From contig CAVQSZ010000021.1 of assembly GCA_963716115.1 (NCBI GenBank), positions 1 to 64,000 of the forward strand: a stretch of 64,000 bases of DNA, in the 5' to 3' direction. The position numbers and the translations under genes were made by a program. The DNA comes from AP-15 sp963716115 (GTDB lineage Bacteria; Pseudomonadota; Alphaproteobacteria; ATCC43930; CGMCC-115725). The notes under the pieces are model-generated. The model made no database searches. It was given only the letters and a program-made list of their open reading frames with translations, and was not told where the DNA came from. Below, in pieces: positions 12,050 through 20,746 of this stretch (position 1 is its first letter; each line of letters opens with the position of its first letter).

Positions 12050-12550
12050 CAACATCCTGGCACACACACCACGGATCACCCCGGATTGCAACACCCCGCC
12101 GCCCTTCCCGCGCGCCTGACCCGCTCCATTCGGCGCGCCGGGGAAACAGGCCGGATGATCGTCATGCCGGGGCGCGGGCTTCGCCCACAAGCCCGCAGGC
12201 TATCCGGGGAAAATTAGGTTCTGCAAAACAAGTTAAAGTCGTCTTGCGCGGACCTGATCCGCGCATCCACGTCTTGTCTGCGGTCGCCAAAGGCGTGGAT
12301 GCCCGTGACACGCACGGGCATGACGAGCGTTGGTTGGGTCCTGGGGCCAACTCCACAACCAGATTTCGCGAACCGGACAGCCCTGCGCGAGCCCGGAAAC
12401 CATGAAAACCGGCTTCGAAAAATCATGGACTGGGCCGGTGTTCACAGGTTCCGGGCCCGGCCCCGGAGGGTCGTCCCGGGAATAACGGTCGACCTTGTCC
12501 GCGACCTCTCGGCGATGCCGGGGCCGTGGATTGTGCTATGAAGGCGGCCA
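12050..12550. repeat. Intergenic region with dispersed palindromic repeats
   Basis: There is no gene here. Segments at about 12200-12221 (TATCCGGGGAAAATTAGG) and 12367-12402 (ACCGGACAGCCCTGCGC) recur near 38.36, 53.42 and 53.63 kb. The piece at 12241-12330 carries the GTCTTGCGCGGACCTGATCC / GTGGATGC module also found near 38.24 and 53.5 kb. The region separates divergent genes and probably holds their promoters. Confidence 0.6.
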
Positions 12551-13481
12551 ATGGCGCTCTTGTTCCGTTCCACGGTCGATTCGACGGCGCGCTGGCGGGC
12601 GCAGATCGGCCGGCTGATGCCCGACCTCGAAATCCGCGTGTGGCCGGAAATCGGCGACCCCGCCGACATAAAATACGCGCTCGTGTGGCGGCCCGAGCCG
12701 GGCCTCCTCGCCTCGCTGCCGAACCTCGAGCTGATCCTGTCGCTCGGGGCCGGGGTCGACCACATCCTCGTCGATCCGCTGCTGCCGCGGTCCCTGCCGA
12801 TCGTCCGGCTGGTCGATCCCTATCTGGTCGACGCGATGAGCGAGTACATTGTCCTGCAGGTGCTGCGAATGCACCGCCAGGATCTCGACTACCGGGCCCA
12901 GCAGGAGGCCGGGATCTGGCGCGAGCTCGGGCAGAAGAACGCCGCCGAGCGGCCGGTCGGGATTCTCGGCTTCGGCGAGATCGGGCGCGACGCCGGGCGC
13001 AAGCTCGCAGCCCTGGGCTTTCCGGTTCTGGGCTGGAGCCGGCGGCAGCAAAGCGCCGCGGGCTTTCAGACCTATGCCGGTACGGCGGGCCTGCCGCCCC
13101 TCCTCGCCGGGACTGAAATCCTCGTCTGCCTGCTGCCGCTGACCGCCGAGACGCAGGGCATCCTCTGCGCCCGCACCTTTGCCGCACTGCCCAGGGGCGC
13201 CGGCCTCGTCAACGCCGGGCGCGGCGGCCATCTGGTCGAGGACGACCTGATCCCGGCGCTCGAACTCGGGTCAGCTCTCGGCCGCAGCGCTCGACGTGTT
13301 CGCCGAGGAGCCGCTGCCGCCGGGCCACCCGTTCTGGCGCCACCCGCGCATCCTCGTCACCCCGCACATCGCCGGCATCACCAACCCCCTGACCGCCGCG
13401 CCCATCGTCCGCGACAGCATCCGCGCCTTCGAGGCGGGCCGCCCGGTGCCGAACCGGATCGACCCGGCGGTCGGGTATTGA
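12551..13481 (+). CDS. ghrA: D-2-hydroxyacid dehydrogenase, glyoxylate/hydroxypyruvate reductase A type, frameshifted
   Basis: It is predicted to reduce glyoxylate or hydroxypyruvate with NAD(P)H. The protein has the GhrA-like N domain (LEIRVWPEIGDPADIKYALVW), the LSLGAGVDHI loop and a Rossmann segment VGILGFGEIGRDAGRKL. Next come VNAGRGGHLVEDDL and, after a frame change near 13270, LDVFAEEPLPPGHPFW and VTPHIAGITNP with the catalytic His. The restored length is about 309 aa, normal for the family. The shift lies in a GC-rich stretch and the downstream active-site segment is intact, so an indel error is likely. Substrate assignment rests on family resemblance. Confidence 0.8.
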
Positions 13482-13677
13482 CCGGGATTACAGGCGCCGC
13501 CTCTTCGCGTCCGAAACCAAGCCGACGGCAAGCCCAACAAAACCTGGATGCGCGGCGCCTTGCCGGTTTCCTGCGGTTGCGGTGTTATTCTGATCATTTG
13601 GAGGTCGGGCGGGTGACGGCCGTCGACCGCGGCGGAGGAGAAAGGCTAAGGCCAAGGGACGCAAGGGGCCGCGCTTT

Positions 13678-13899
13678 GTGGCTGCATCGGGCAAGGGCCG
13701 GAGCAGGACCAGCCTGCGGCTGGCCGGCGCTTCGACCGCGCAGGCGATGCTTGCGCAAGGCAAGACGTTGCGGCGGACGACGCCGCGCGAGGCGCACCAT
13801 GCGGTCGGAAAATTGCCGGAGACGCGCGACCCGGTGCAGCTGATCCTTCACAGCATCGCCAAGCCATTCCTCGATGCCTCGCGCAGCGTGCCCGCATAA
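13678..13899 (+). pseudogene. Possible DUF2252 N-terminal fragment
   Basis: A 73-residue reading frame contains AQGKTLRRTTPREAHHAVGK followed by ETRDPVQLI, which resembles the start of DUF2252 proteins (GK-LR-PR-H ... DPV-L). It ends soon after, where the family should continue for about 350 residues. The open frame begins further upstream with a Lys/Arg-rich stretch. It may instead be a short hypothetical protein. Confidence 0.3.
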
Positions 13900-14250
13900 G
13901 CCGCGAACGCGAGAACCCAGGGGGCGGAAGGGCTCGAACGTCCCCCCTGGACCCCCGCTTCCGAGGCTGTGAAGGAATCCCGCCGGCGCTGTTTTGCTCG
14001 CTTCCCCGGCGCAGGCCGGGGTCCATCCTTCCGGACGTAAGGTGCTGGATTTGCTTGTACGCAGTTGTAACCGATTGAAAATTTGGAGCGTTGGAGAGAT
14101 GGGTCCCGGCTTCCCCCACGGATCAAGTCCGTGGGCTGAAGGCCCACGGGAAAGCGACATAGAGCGTTTGCTGATTTCCTCCTGCGTCCCGATTTCTTCA
14201 CACGCTCTTCCGCGGGGGCGATGATGATCGACTGAGGTAACGCGCTCCAT
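13900..14250. repeat. Intergenic palindromic repeats upstream of the DUF4239 gene
   Basis: Several short palindromes occur, such as CCCCGGCGCAGGCCGGGG (about 14003-14020) and a hairpin around CCCACGGATCAAGTCCGTGGG (14115-14135). No convincing coding sequence is visible. The last 30 bases before 14283 are presumably the leader of the next gene. Confidence 0.45.
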
Positions 14251-14282
14251 TCCAACCCAGACATTGAGAAGGCAAACGCCCG

Positions 14283-15101
14283 ATGACCGTGCTCGCAGCG
14301 ATCGCCGACTGGAGCATTTACGCATTCGGCTTTCTGCTCTTCGCCGCGCAGATGCTGGCGCACGAGGCCGGCTACTGGCTCGGCTGGCGGCGCAAGGCCC
14401 GCGGCGGAGAGCCCCAGGCCGAAGGCGTCGGCGTAATCGTCGGCGGCATGCTCGGCCTCTTGGCGTTCGTCCTGGCGCTGACCCTGTCGTTCGCCAACAC
14501 CCGCTTCAGCGAACGCGTTCAAGGAACCCTGGCCGAGGCCAACGCCATCGGCACCGCCTGGCTGCGCGCGGAGGCGATCGGCCATGTCCGAGGAGCCGAG
14601 ATCGCGCGATTGCTGGAGCAATACACGCAGGTAAGGATCGATTTTGTCCGCACCGGCCTCGATCGCGCCGCCATCGACGAAATAAACAAACGCACCAATG
14701 CCTTGCAGTCGCAGATATGGGGGCATATGGCGGCGATCGCGCGGGAGGAGCCCAATCCCGTTTCCGCCTCGCTGATGGCCGCCCTGAACGAGACCTTCGA
14801 CAGGGCGACGGCGGAACGCTTTGCCTATAACCTCAAATTGCCGCCGCAGATTTTGTGGCTGTTGATCGGGATGGCGCTGCTGGGCATGGCCGCTCTCGGC
14901 TATCAGCTCGGCCTCAGAGGGCGTCAGGTTCACATCCTGGCCGCGCTCCTGACTTTGGTGTGGACGATCGTGATCGTCGACATTCTCGACCTGGCGTCGC
15001 CCCGCCTCGGCGCCTTCCGCCCCGGCGCCGCGGCATACGAATGGACCTTGCAGGGCTTCAAAAGCGGGGTTGCGATCCCGCCTATTCCCGACGCCAAGTG
15101 A
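14283..15101 (+). CDS. DUF4239 (bestrophin-like) membrane protein
   Basis: The protein has 272 residues and two hydrophobic segments near each end (about 5-25, 55-75, 192-212 and 218-238). They enclose a soluble middle with SFANTRFSERVQGTLAEANA and AIGTAWLRAEAIG, typical of the DUF4239 family. The function is unknown; a distant link to bestrophin channels has been proposed for the family. It is a single gene convergent with the CoA-transferase cluster. The start ATG at 14283 follows a GAGAAGG ribosome site. Confidence 0.75.
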   Translation: MTVLAAIADWSIYAFGFLLFAAQMLAHEAGYWLGWRRKARGGEPQAEGVGVIVGGMLGLLAFVLALTLSFANTRFSERVQGTLAEANAIGTAWLRAEAIGHVRGAEIARLLEQYTQVRIDFVRTGLDRAAIDEINKRTNALQSQIWGHMAAIAREEPNPVSASLMAALNETFDRATAERFAYNLKLPPQILWLLIGMALLGMAALGYQLGLRGRQVHILAALLTLVWTIVIVDILDLASPRLGAFRPGAAAYEWTLQGFKSGVAIPPIPDAK

Positions 15102-15174
15102 CGCGGAAGGCGATGCCGGTGTTCGGAGAGCGATCCGCGGCTCCACGATGACTGCGCGGCCCTGGCCGCAGCGG

Positions 15175-16370
15175 CTACACCACCTGCTTGTCCCGCAGCG
15201 CCGCGATATCCGAGTCGGTCAGGCCGAGCCGGCCGAAGATCTCGGCGTTGTGCTGGCCGAGCTTCGGCGCGACGGTGCGCACCCCTATGCCGTCGCCGAT
15301 CCGGATCGGGGTGCGGACATGCGGCGCCTCGCCCAATTCCGGGTCGGTCGCGGATTGGATCAGCCCGCGGTGGCGCACCTGCGGGTCGGCGAACATCTGC
15401 GCGTAATTGTAGACGGGGCCGCAGGGCACGCCGGCGGCTTCGAGGACGCCGACCCAATGATCGGTCGTGTCCGTCGCGAGCACCGCCTCCATCTCGGCTT
15501 CGAGCGCGGCGCGGTTCGCCAGCCGCTGCTCGTTCGTCGCAAAGCGCGGGTCGTCGCCCCATTCCGGATGGCCCAGCGCCGCGGCGCAGCGAACCCAGAT
15601 CGGCTGGCCGGCGGCGCCCACCATCAGATAGCCGTCGCCCGTCTTCATGCGCTGATAGGGCGCGTTCTGGCGGTGGCGCGAGCCCTGGCGGGTCGGCTCC
15701 TCGATGGTCGGCGAGCCATTGCGCGCTGGTCCACGAGCTGAAGCCGATCGCGGTCTCCAGCAGAGAACATTCGACGAGCCGGCCCTTGCCGGTGCGCTGG
15801 CGCTCGTAGAGTGCGGCGAGGATGCCCTGCACCGCCCACATCCCGGTGCCGAGATCGCAGATCGGCAGTCCGACCGAGGTCGGCGGCCCGTCCGGCTCGC
15901 CGGTCACGTGCATGATGCCGCCCATCCCCTGCGCGATCAGGTCGAAGCCGCCGCGCCCGGCATAAGGGCCGTCATAGCCGAGGCCCGAGAGCTGGGCGTA
16001 GACGAGGCGCGGGTTGATCTCGTGCAGCGCCTCGAAGCCGAGCCCGGCGCGCGGCATCACGGTTCGGGCGGTAGTTCTCGACCAGCACGTCCATTTGGGC
16101 GGCGAGCTTCAGGAACAGCGCCCTGCCCTCCGCCTGCTTGTAGTCGAGGGTGATGCCCTTCTTGTTCCTGTTGATGTAGCGGAAATAGGGGTTGCGCTCG
16201 CTGCCGTCGCCCCAGGCGCGCACCGAATCGCCCCGGCCCGGCCGCTCCAGCTTGATGACCTCGGCCCCCATGTCGGCCAGGATCATCGTGCAGAACGGCC
16301 CCGCCATGTGCTCGGTCAGGTCGAGCACCTTGAGCCCGGCGAGCGGGCCTTCGTTCGTCGCATCAGCCAT
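15175..16370 (-). CDS. CaiB/BaiF (family III) CoA-transferase, two frameshifts
   Basis: This is a family III acyl-CoA transferase. The N terminus has GLKVLDLTEHMAGPFC and ADMGAEVIKLERPGRGD, then the NRNKKGITLDYK segment, GRGGFDLIAQGMGG and a C-terminal GDGYLMVGAAGQPIWVRC. The restored length is about 398 aa, standard for the family. The frame breaks near 16060, at the usual ENYRPG motif (one base missing), and again near 15700. The flanking parts are well conserved. The gene lies upstream of an enoyl-CoA hydratase and a hydrolase on the same strand, pointing to degradation of a CoA-bound acid of unknown identity. Confidence 0.82.
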
Positions 16371-16379
16371 CGTTGCTCT

Positions 16380-16545
16380 CCGAAATTCTCCCTCTCCCCC
16401 GCCGGCCGGGGGAGAGGGCCGGGGTGAGGCGGCCCGCGCCGACAACAGCGGCGGCGCCACTCACCCCACCTTCCCACCCCCACCCTGCCCTCCCCCGCGA
16501 GCGGGGGAGGATCAAGGAAGAACGGCGGAGGGGGCTTGGCGGGCG
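16380..16545. repeat. Palindromic intergenic repeats between CoA-transferase and enoyl-CoA hydratase genes
   Basis: CCCTCTCCCCCGCCGGCCGG faces GGGGGAGAGGG (about 16390-16418), and a second CCTCCCCCGCGAGCGGGGGA hairpin occurs at about 16491-16511. These are typical dispersed alphaproteobacterial repeats and could act as attenuators or mRNA stabilisers. Confidence 0.6.
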
Positions 16546-17349
16546 TCAGTGACCGATGTTCTCGAGCGAAGGCAAGCGGTAGCGGTCCTCGGGATCGTCC
16601 CAGCCCTTGAAATCGGGCTTGCGCTTTTCGGCGAAGGCGGCGCGCGATTCCATCAAATCGCTCTCGGCGCCGTGGTCGCGCAGCGCAGCCGCCAGGCGCA
16701 CGTGCTCCGGCCCCGGCGCGGGGCGCATCTGGCGCATCATGTGGACGGTGTTGACCCGCGAGGCCGGCGGCAGGGTCAAGAGATGCTCGGCCATCGCCAG
16801 CGCGCTCGGGATCAGCTCCTCGGCCTCGACCAGCCGGTTCAAGAAGCCGATCTCGTAGAACCGCTCGGCCGTGAAGCGAAAGCCCAGCGCCATCTCCATC
16901 GCGATCGGGTAGGGCAGGTTCGCGAGATGGCCGTGGTTGTAGCCGCCGAGGAGCCAGCGCTTGGCTTCGGAGACCTCGAACACCGCGCCCTTGGCGGCGA
17001 CGCGCAGATCGGTGCGCTCGACCAGCATGAAGCCGCCGCCCATGGCAAAGCCGTTGACCGCGGCGATGACCGGCTTTTCGAGCGCCCCCGACATGAACGG
17101 GTCCTCGATCGCGGGCCGGCTGCCGCCCGGCCGGCCGGCCGCCAGCAATTCCTTCATGTCCTCGCCGGCGCAAAAGCCGCGGCCCGAGCCGGTAAAGATC
17201 GCGACCTCGAACTCGCTCGAACGGCGAAACCCGGTCCAGGTCTCGGCGAGCGCGGTGCGCATCTCGTGATTGAGCGCGTTCAGCCGCTCCGGCCGGTTCA
17301 TCCGCACCACCAGGACCTGCCCGTGGCGCTCGGTCTCGACGACAGCCAT
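16546..17349 (-). CDS. Enoyl-CoA hydratase/isomerase family protein
   Basis: An intact 267-aa crotonase-fold protein. MNRPERLNALNHEM, FTGSGRGFCAGEDMKEL (oxyanion-hole region) and VIAAVNGFAMGGG follow the family order. The C-terminal half is longer than in short ECH proteins and has an RYRLP tail. It lies between a CoA-transferase and an alpha/beta hydrolase on the same strand, so it probably works in the same acyl-CoA pathway. The hydratase versus isomerase role cannot be decided from sequence. Confidence 0.85.
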   Translation of the reverse strand: MAVVETERHGQVLVVRMNRPERLNALNHEMRTALAETWTGFRRSSEFEVAIFTGSGRGFCAGEDMKELLAAGRPGGSRPAIEDPFMSGALEKPVIAAVNGFAMGGGFMLVERTDLRVAAKGAVFEVSEAKRWLLGGYNHGHLANLPYPIAMEMALGFRFTAERFYEIGFLNRLVEAEELIPSALAMAEHLLTLPPASRVNTVHMMRQMRPAPGPEHVRLAAALRDHGAESDLMESRAAFAEKRKPDFKGWDDPEDRYRLPSLENIGH

Positions 17350-17376
17350 GTCTCTGTTCTCCCGATGCAGCTTGGA

Positions 17377-18285
17377 TCAGCGGTCGCGGCGCGGCGGCAT
17401 CGTCAGAAAGGCGTGCGCGACATGCCAGAGCTGATGCCGGTTGTGGCCGAAGACGAGCGCATGCGCCGCTCCCGGCAGGACGACGAATTGCCTGTCGGGG
17501 TTGGGCAGCAGGCGGTAGAAGTCGAGCAGATCCTCTTCGCTGGCGATCCCGTCATGCTCGCCGCGCACGATCATGACCGGGGCCTGCACCTTGAGAGGGT
17601 CGACGACCGGCAAGTTCGCGGTCATGTCGAGATAGGTCCCGGTCGGCACCTGGTCGCCAAAGGCGAGCTCGGCGTCGGCCAGCGCCTCGGCCACCGCCGG
17701 GTCGCTGGTTCCCGGATGGTCGCGGGTGAAGATGCTGCGGATCATGTCGCGGTCGCGCAGCCGGCGGTTGTGGGTGCGGAAAAATTCGACCTGCTCGGCC
17801 CGCTTCGCCAGGGTCGGCGAGCCCTTTCCGGTATAGGTGAAGGCGTTCAGCACCAGCCGCCCGACCCGCTCCGGCCGGGCAGCGGCGAACGCGGCGGCGC
17901 GCAGCGCGCCCGAGGATTCGCCCATCAGGTGCATCCGCTCCTGGCCGGTCTCGCGCAGCACCAGCGCGCTCGCCGCGATCAGGTCGGCGACGCCGCTGGC
18001 GATGTCGGAATTCCCTTCGGTGCGCGACGAGCGGCCGTAATTCTCGTGGTCCATCGTCCACACATCGAAGCCGAGCCCGGCGAACACGTTCATCGTCGAA
18101 TATTCGCCGGCGCCGGGGACCGCGAGGTCGAACGAGGACAACGCCGAATTCGACGAGCCGTGGACCAGGAACAGCACCGGGCGGGGCGGCTCGCCCGGCC
18201 CCGGCGCGGCGCTGCGCTTGCGGTATAGGGCGAGCGAGACGGCGCCCTTGGCGACAGTGTAGTCGGTCCGCTCGATCCCGGTCAT
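17377..18285 (-). CDS. Alpha/beta hydrolase
   Basis: The 302-aa protein has the alpha/beta-hydrolase fold: LFLVHGSSNSALSSFD with the oxyanion HG, WTMDHENYGRS, the nucleophile elbow LMGESSGALRAAA (Ser in GESSG), MIVRGEHDGIA (Asp) and VVLPGAAHAL (His). There is no signal peptide. The start at 18285 precedes MTGIERTDY. It is the first gene of the minus-strand group that continues into enoyl-CoA hydratase and CoA-transferase. The substrate is unknown. Confidence 0.85.
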   Translation of the reverse strand: MTGIERTDYTVAKGAVSLALYRKRSAAPGPGEPPRPVLFLVHGSSNSALSSFDLAVPGAGEYSTMNVFAGLGFDVWTMDHENYGRSSRTEGNSDIASGVADLIAASALVLRETGQERMHLMGESSGALRAAAFAAARPERVGRLVLNAFTYTGKGSPTLAKRAEQVEFFRTHNRRLRDRDMIRSIFTRDHPGTSDPAVAEALADAELAFGDQVPTGTYLDMTANLPVVDPLKVQAPVMIVRGEHDGIASEEDLLDFYRLLPNPDRQFVVLPGAAHALVFGHNRHQLWHVAHAFLTMPPRRDR

Positions 18286-18391
18286 GAAACCCCCTCGATA
18301 TTGGCGACGGCGGCGCTGCGCCAGCATTGCACCGCCCGTCCGCGGCTGTTTCGTCGCGGCGACAGGCGACGCCGGCGGCTTCGGCTTGCGG

Positions 18392-18559
18392 TCAGTGCTT
18401 TTCGAGCTGGTAGAGCTCGTCCTTGATGCGGAGCTTTTGGCGCTTCAGGTCGGAGATCGCGTCCTGGCTGGGCAGCGGGCGACGATTCTCTTCATCGAGG
18501 GCGCGTTCGAGCGCGGCGTGCTTTTCCCTCAGCGCCTCGATGCGATCGTGCAGCGACAT
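18392..18559 (-). CDS. DUF465 (YdcH-like) small coiled-coil protein
   Basis: The 55-residue protein MSLHDRIEALREKHAALERA... ends LKRQKLRIKDELYQLEKH, the hallmark of DUF465. It is one long amphipathic helix. An upstream extension of the frame is possible, but the ATG at 18559, with GGAGGG ahead of it, gives the usual family length. A second member lies at 19829. Function unknown. Confidence 0.85.
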   Translation of the reverse strand: MSLHDRIEALREKHAALERALDEENRRPLPSQDAISDLKRQKLRIKDELYQLEKH

Positions 18560-18683
18560 GCGCGGCCCTCCTTGGTAGACGACGGCAGGCGGGCGATAGT
18601 AGCGCCCGATCGGCAAGCCGGCGAGGCCCGGCGATCCCCTGCGACGAAGATAGGGCGCAGGCGCAGCTTTCACAGAGGGCGTC

Positions 18684-19274
18684 ATGGCCGAAATGTCCCG
18701 CGCGCCAAGGCTTATCGTCGGGATCAGCGGGGCCTCCGGGGTGATCTACGGGGTGCGGCTCCTCGAGCTGCTGCGGCCCCTGCCGGTCGAGACCCATCTC
18801 GTCATCAGCCGCGCCGCCGAGGTGGCGTTGGCGCGCGAAACCGACCTGAAGCCGGCCGCGGTGCGAGCCCTGGCCGACACTGTCCACGCGATCGGCGACA
18901 TCGCCGCGCCGATCTCGTCGGGCTCGTTCAAGACGATCGGCATGGTGGTCGCCCCGTGCTCGATCCGCAGCATGTCCGAGATCGCCCATGGGGTGACGAC
19001 GAGCCTCTTGAGCCGGGCGGCGGACGTGGTGTTGAAGGAGCGCCGCCGGCTGGTGCTGATGGTTCGGGAAACGCCGCTCCACACCGGCCATCTGCGGACC
19101 ATGACGGCGCTTTCCGAGATGGGGGCGGTGATCGCGCCGCCGGTCCCCGCGTTCTACGCCAGGCCGCGCACCTTGGCCGAGATGATCGATCAGACCCTCG
19201 GCCGCGTCCTCGACCTGTTCGGTCTCGAAACCGGCGCGGTGCGGCGCTGGGGCGAGCCCGCGGAACCGCCCTGA
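18684..19274 (+). CDS. ubiX: Flavin prenyltransferase UbiX
   Basis: The 196-aa protein makes prenylated FMN, the cofactor of UbiD-type decarboxylases (ubiquinone synthesis and others). Motifs are complete: LIVGISGASGVIYGVRLLE, SSGSFKTIGMVVAPCS, VVLKERRRLVLMVRETPLH and PPVPAFYARP. The length is normal for the family. It is divergent from the upstream DUF465 gene. Its stop overlaps the end of the convergent TIGR02444 frame. No ubiD is in the window. Confidence 0.95.
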   Translation: MAEMSRAPRLIVGISGASGVIYGVRLLELLRPLPVETHLVISRAAEVALARETDLKPAAVRALADTVHAIGDIAAPISSGSFKTIGMVVAPCSIRSMSEIAHGVTTSLLSRAADVVLKERRRLVLMVRETPLHTGHLRTMTALSEMGAVIAPPVPAFYARPRTLAEMIDQTLGRVLDLFGLETGAVRRWGEPAEPP

Positions 19275-19786
19275 AGATGCCCTTCGAGCCCGTCGCGCAG
19301 CGCCGCCGCCTCGGCCCCGGCGGCTTCGCGGCCGAGGCACAGCGCGAGGTTGGCCAGCGCCGCAGCCCGGCATTCCGCCCGAGGGGCGCCGCGGGCGCCC
19401 GGCCCGGCGAGGCGCGCGAGGCGGCGCAGCGCCGCCTTCTCGGCGTCGAGCTCGAGCCGCCCGACCGCTTCGCGCAGGCGCCGGATGTCGGCGTCGGGCC
19501 GCGCCTTCAGCCGGCGCCGCAGCGCCCGCAGCGGCTCGGTGATCTCGCTTCGGATCGCGGCGACGGCGCGGTCGGCCTCGGTCAGCCGGCCGCGATCGAG
19601 GCGGCCGCGCCCGGAGGCTCCAAGCCACAGCGCGTAGAGGATCAGGTTGACGTCGAGGCCGGCCCGGTCCTGCAGCGCGATCAGCGCCGGGGCGACCCCG
19701 GGACGGGCGTAGAACGCCAGCGAAAATCCCCACAGGCCCGGCCGCCGCGGCGGTCCGGCGGCGCGAGCTTTCGACACCGGCCGCAT
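19190..19786 (-). CDS. TIGR02444 family protein
   Basis: The N-terminal half holds the family signature LWGFSLAFYARPGVAPALIA followed by LQDRAGLDVNLILYALWLG. The C-terminal half is Arg/Ala rich and helical. With the ATG at 19786 the protein is 198 aa; its last 28 codons overlap ubiX on the other strand. Function unknown. The family often sits near DUF465 and pur genes in alphaproteobacteria. Confidence 0.75.
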   Translation of the reverse strand: MRPVSKARAAGPPRRPGLWGFSLAFYARPGVAPALIALQDRAGLDVNLILYALWLGASGRGRLDRGRLTEADRAVAAIRSEITEPLRALRRRLKARPDADIRRLREAVGRLELDAEKAALRRLARLAGPGARGAPRAECRAAALANLALCLGREAAGAEAAALRDGLEGHLQGGSAGSPQRRTAPVSRPNRSRTRPRV

Positions 19787-19828
19787 CAGGGATGATATAA
19801 TGGCCGGCGAACCGCACGCCACCGGCCC

Positions 19829-20032
19829 ATGGACCTCGACACAGAATCGCTCAGGGCAAGGCTCGCCGCGCTCAAGACCGAGCACCGCGACCTCGACGAC
19901 GTGATCGCCCGCCTCGCCGAGCGCGCCCCGTTCGACCAGCTCCAGCTGCAGCGGCTCAAGAAGCGCAAGCTGCGGCTCAAGGACCAGATCTCGAAGATCG
20001 AGAGCGAGCTCTTGCCCGACATCATCGCCTAG
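19829..20032 (+). CDS. DUF465 (YdcH-like) small protein, second copy
   Basis: The 67-aa protein has the DUF465 core FDQLQLQRLKKRKLRLKDQI after an acidic N-terminal helix. It starts at ATG 19829 and is divergent from the TIGR02444 gene. It precedes purE by about 220 nt, a gap that contains a dispersed repeat. Confidence 0.85.
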   Translation: MDLDTESLRARLAALKTEHRDLDDVIARLAERAPFDQLQLQRLKKRKLRLKDQISKIESELLPDIIA

Positions 20033-20033
20033 T

Positions 20034-20155
20034 GGATAGCATCTGACGGATGTGAGCCAACTACCCACCATACCGGCGAAGGCCGGTACCCATGGCAGAG
20101 ATGGGTCCCGGCCTTCGCCGGGAAGGCGGGAACGGAGTCAAGTGTCTGGTTCCTT
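20034..20155 (+). repeat. Dispersed repeat of about 125 bp (copy 1)
   Basis: The segment starts TAGTGGATAGCATCTGACGG, contains the palindromic ACCGGCGAAGGCCGGTACCC core and ends GGAGTCAAGTGTCTGGTTCC. A second copy lies in opposite orientation at about 35048-35176. Similarity covers the full length, with scattered substitutions. Confidence 0.8.
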
Positions 20156-20251
20156 CCACCAGCCGCCGCGCCGCGCCGGGCGCGCTTGTGCGGCCGGGGT
20201 CGCCCCCTATAATGCCGCGAGCGAGGCATCCCGATCGGGAACAGGAGTCGA

Positions 20252-20746
20252 ATGAGCGAAGCCGGTCCGGCGGTGGGCATCATCATGGGAAGCCAATCCG
20301 ATTGGGCGACGATGCAGCACGCCGCGGGCACCCTCAAACGGCTCGGCATCGGCTGCGAGACGCGGATCGTCTCGGCGCACCGCACCCCCGAGCGGCTCTA
20401 CGACTATGCCCGCACGGCGCGCGGGCGCGGGCTGCGGGTGATCATCGCCGGCGCCGGCGGGGCGGCGCACCTGCCGGGCATGGCCGCGGCCTTGACGCCG
20501 CTGCCGGTGCTCGGCGTGCCGATCGAGAGCCGGACGCTGAAGGGGGTCGACAGCCTGTTGTCGATCGTGCAGATGCCGGCCGGGGTGCCGGTCGCGACGT
20601 TCGCCATCGGCGAGGCCGGCGCGGTCAACGCGGCGCTGTGCGCGGCGGCGATCCTGGCGCTTTCCGACCCGGCCGCAGCGCAGGCGGTCGACGCCTGGCG
20701 CGAGGCGCAGACGCGGGCCGTGGCCGAACGCCCGGACCGCGGCTGA
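20252..20746 (+). CDS. purE: N5-carboxyaminoimidazole ribonucleotide mutase
   Basis: It converts N5-CAIR to CAIR in purine synthesis. The 164-aa class I PurE shows IIMGSQSDWATMQHA (phosphate-binding loop), RIVSAHRTPERLYDYA with the catalytic His, GAGGAAHLPGMAA and LLSIVQMPAGVPVAT. Its stop overlaps the purK start in TGATG, so the two are translationally coupled. Confidence 0.96.
   Translation: MSEAGPAVGIIMGSQSDWATMQHAAGTLKRLGIGCETRIVSAHRTPERLYDYARTARGRGLRVIIAGAGGAAHLPGMAAALTPLPVLGVPIESRTLKGVDSLLSIVQMPAGVPVATFAIGEAGAVNAALCAAAILALSDPAAAQAVDAWREAQTRAVAERPDRG

Noticed and set aside
10952..12190. TAXI gene starting upstream at an earlier codon, including the palindrome
   Set aside because: The signal peptide fits a start at 12031; the upstream extension adds a non-signal-like stretch and covers the palindrome.
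16192..18228. A 678-aa plus-strand ORF
   Set aside because: It is antisense to CoA-transferase, enoyl-CoA hydratase and hydrolase genes; composition is that of a high-GC shadow frame.
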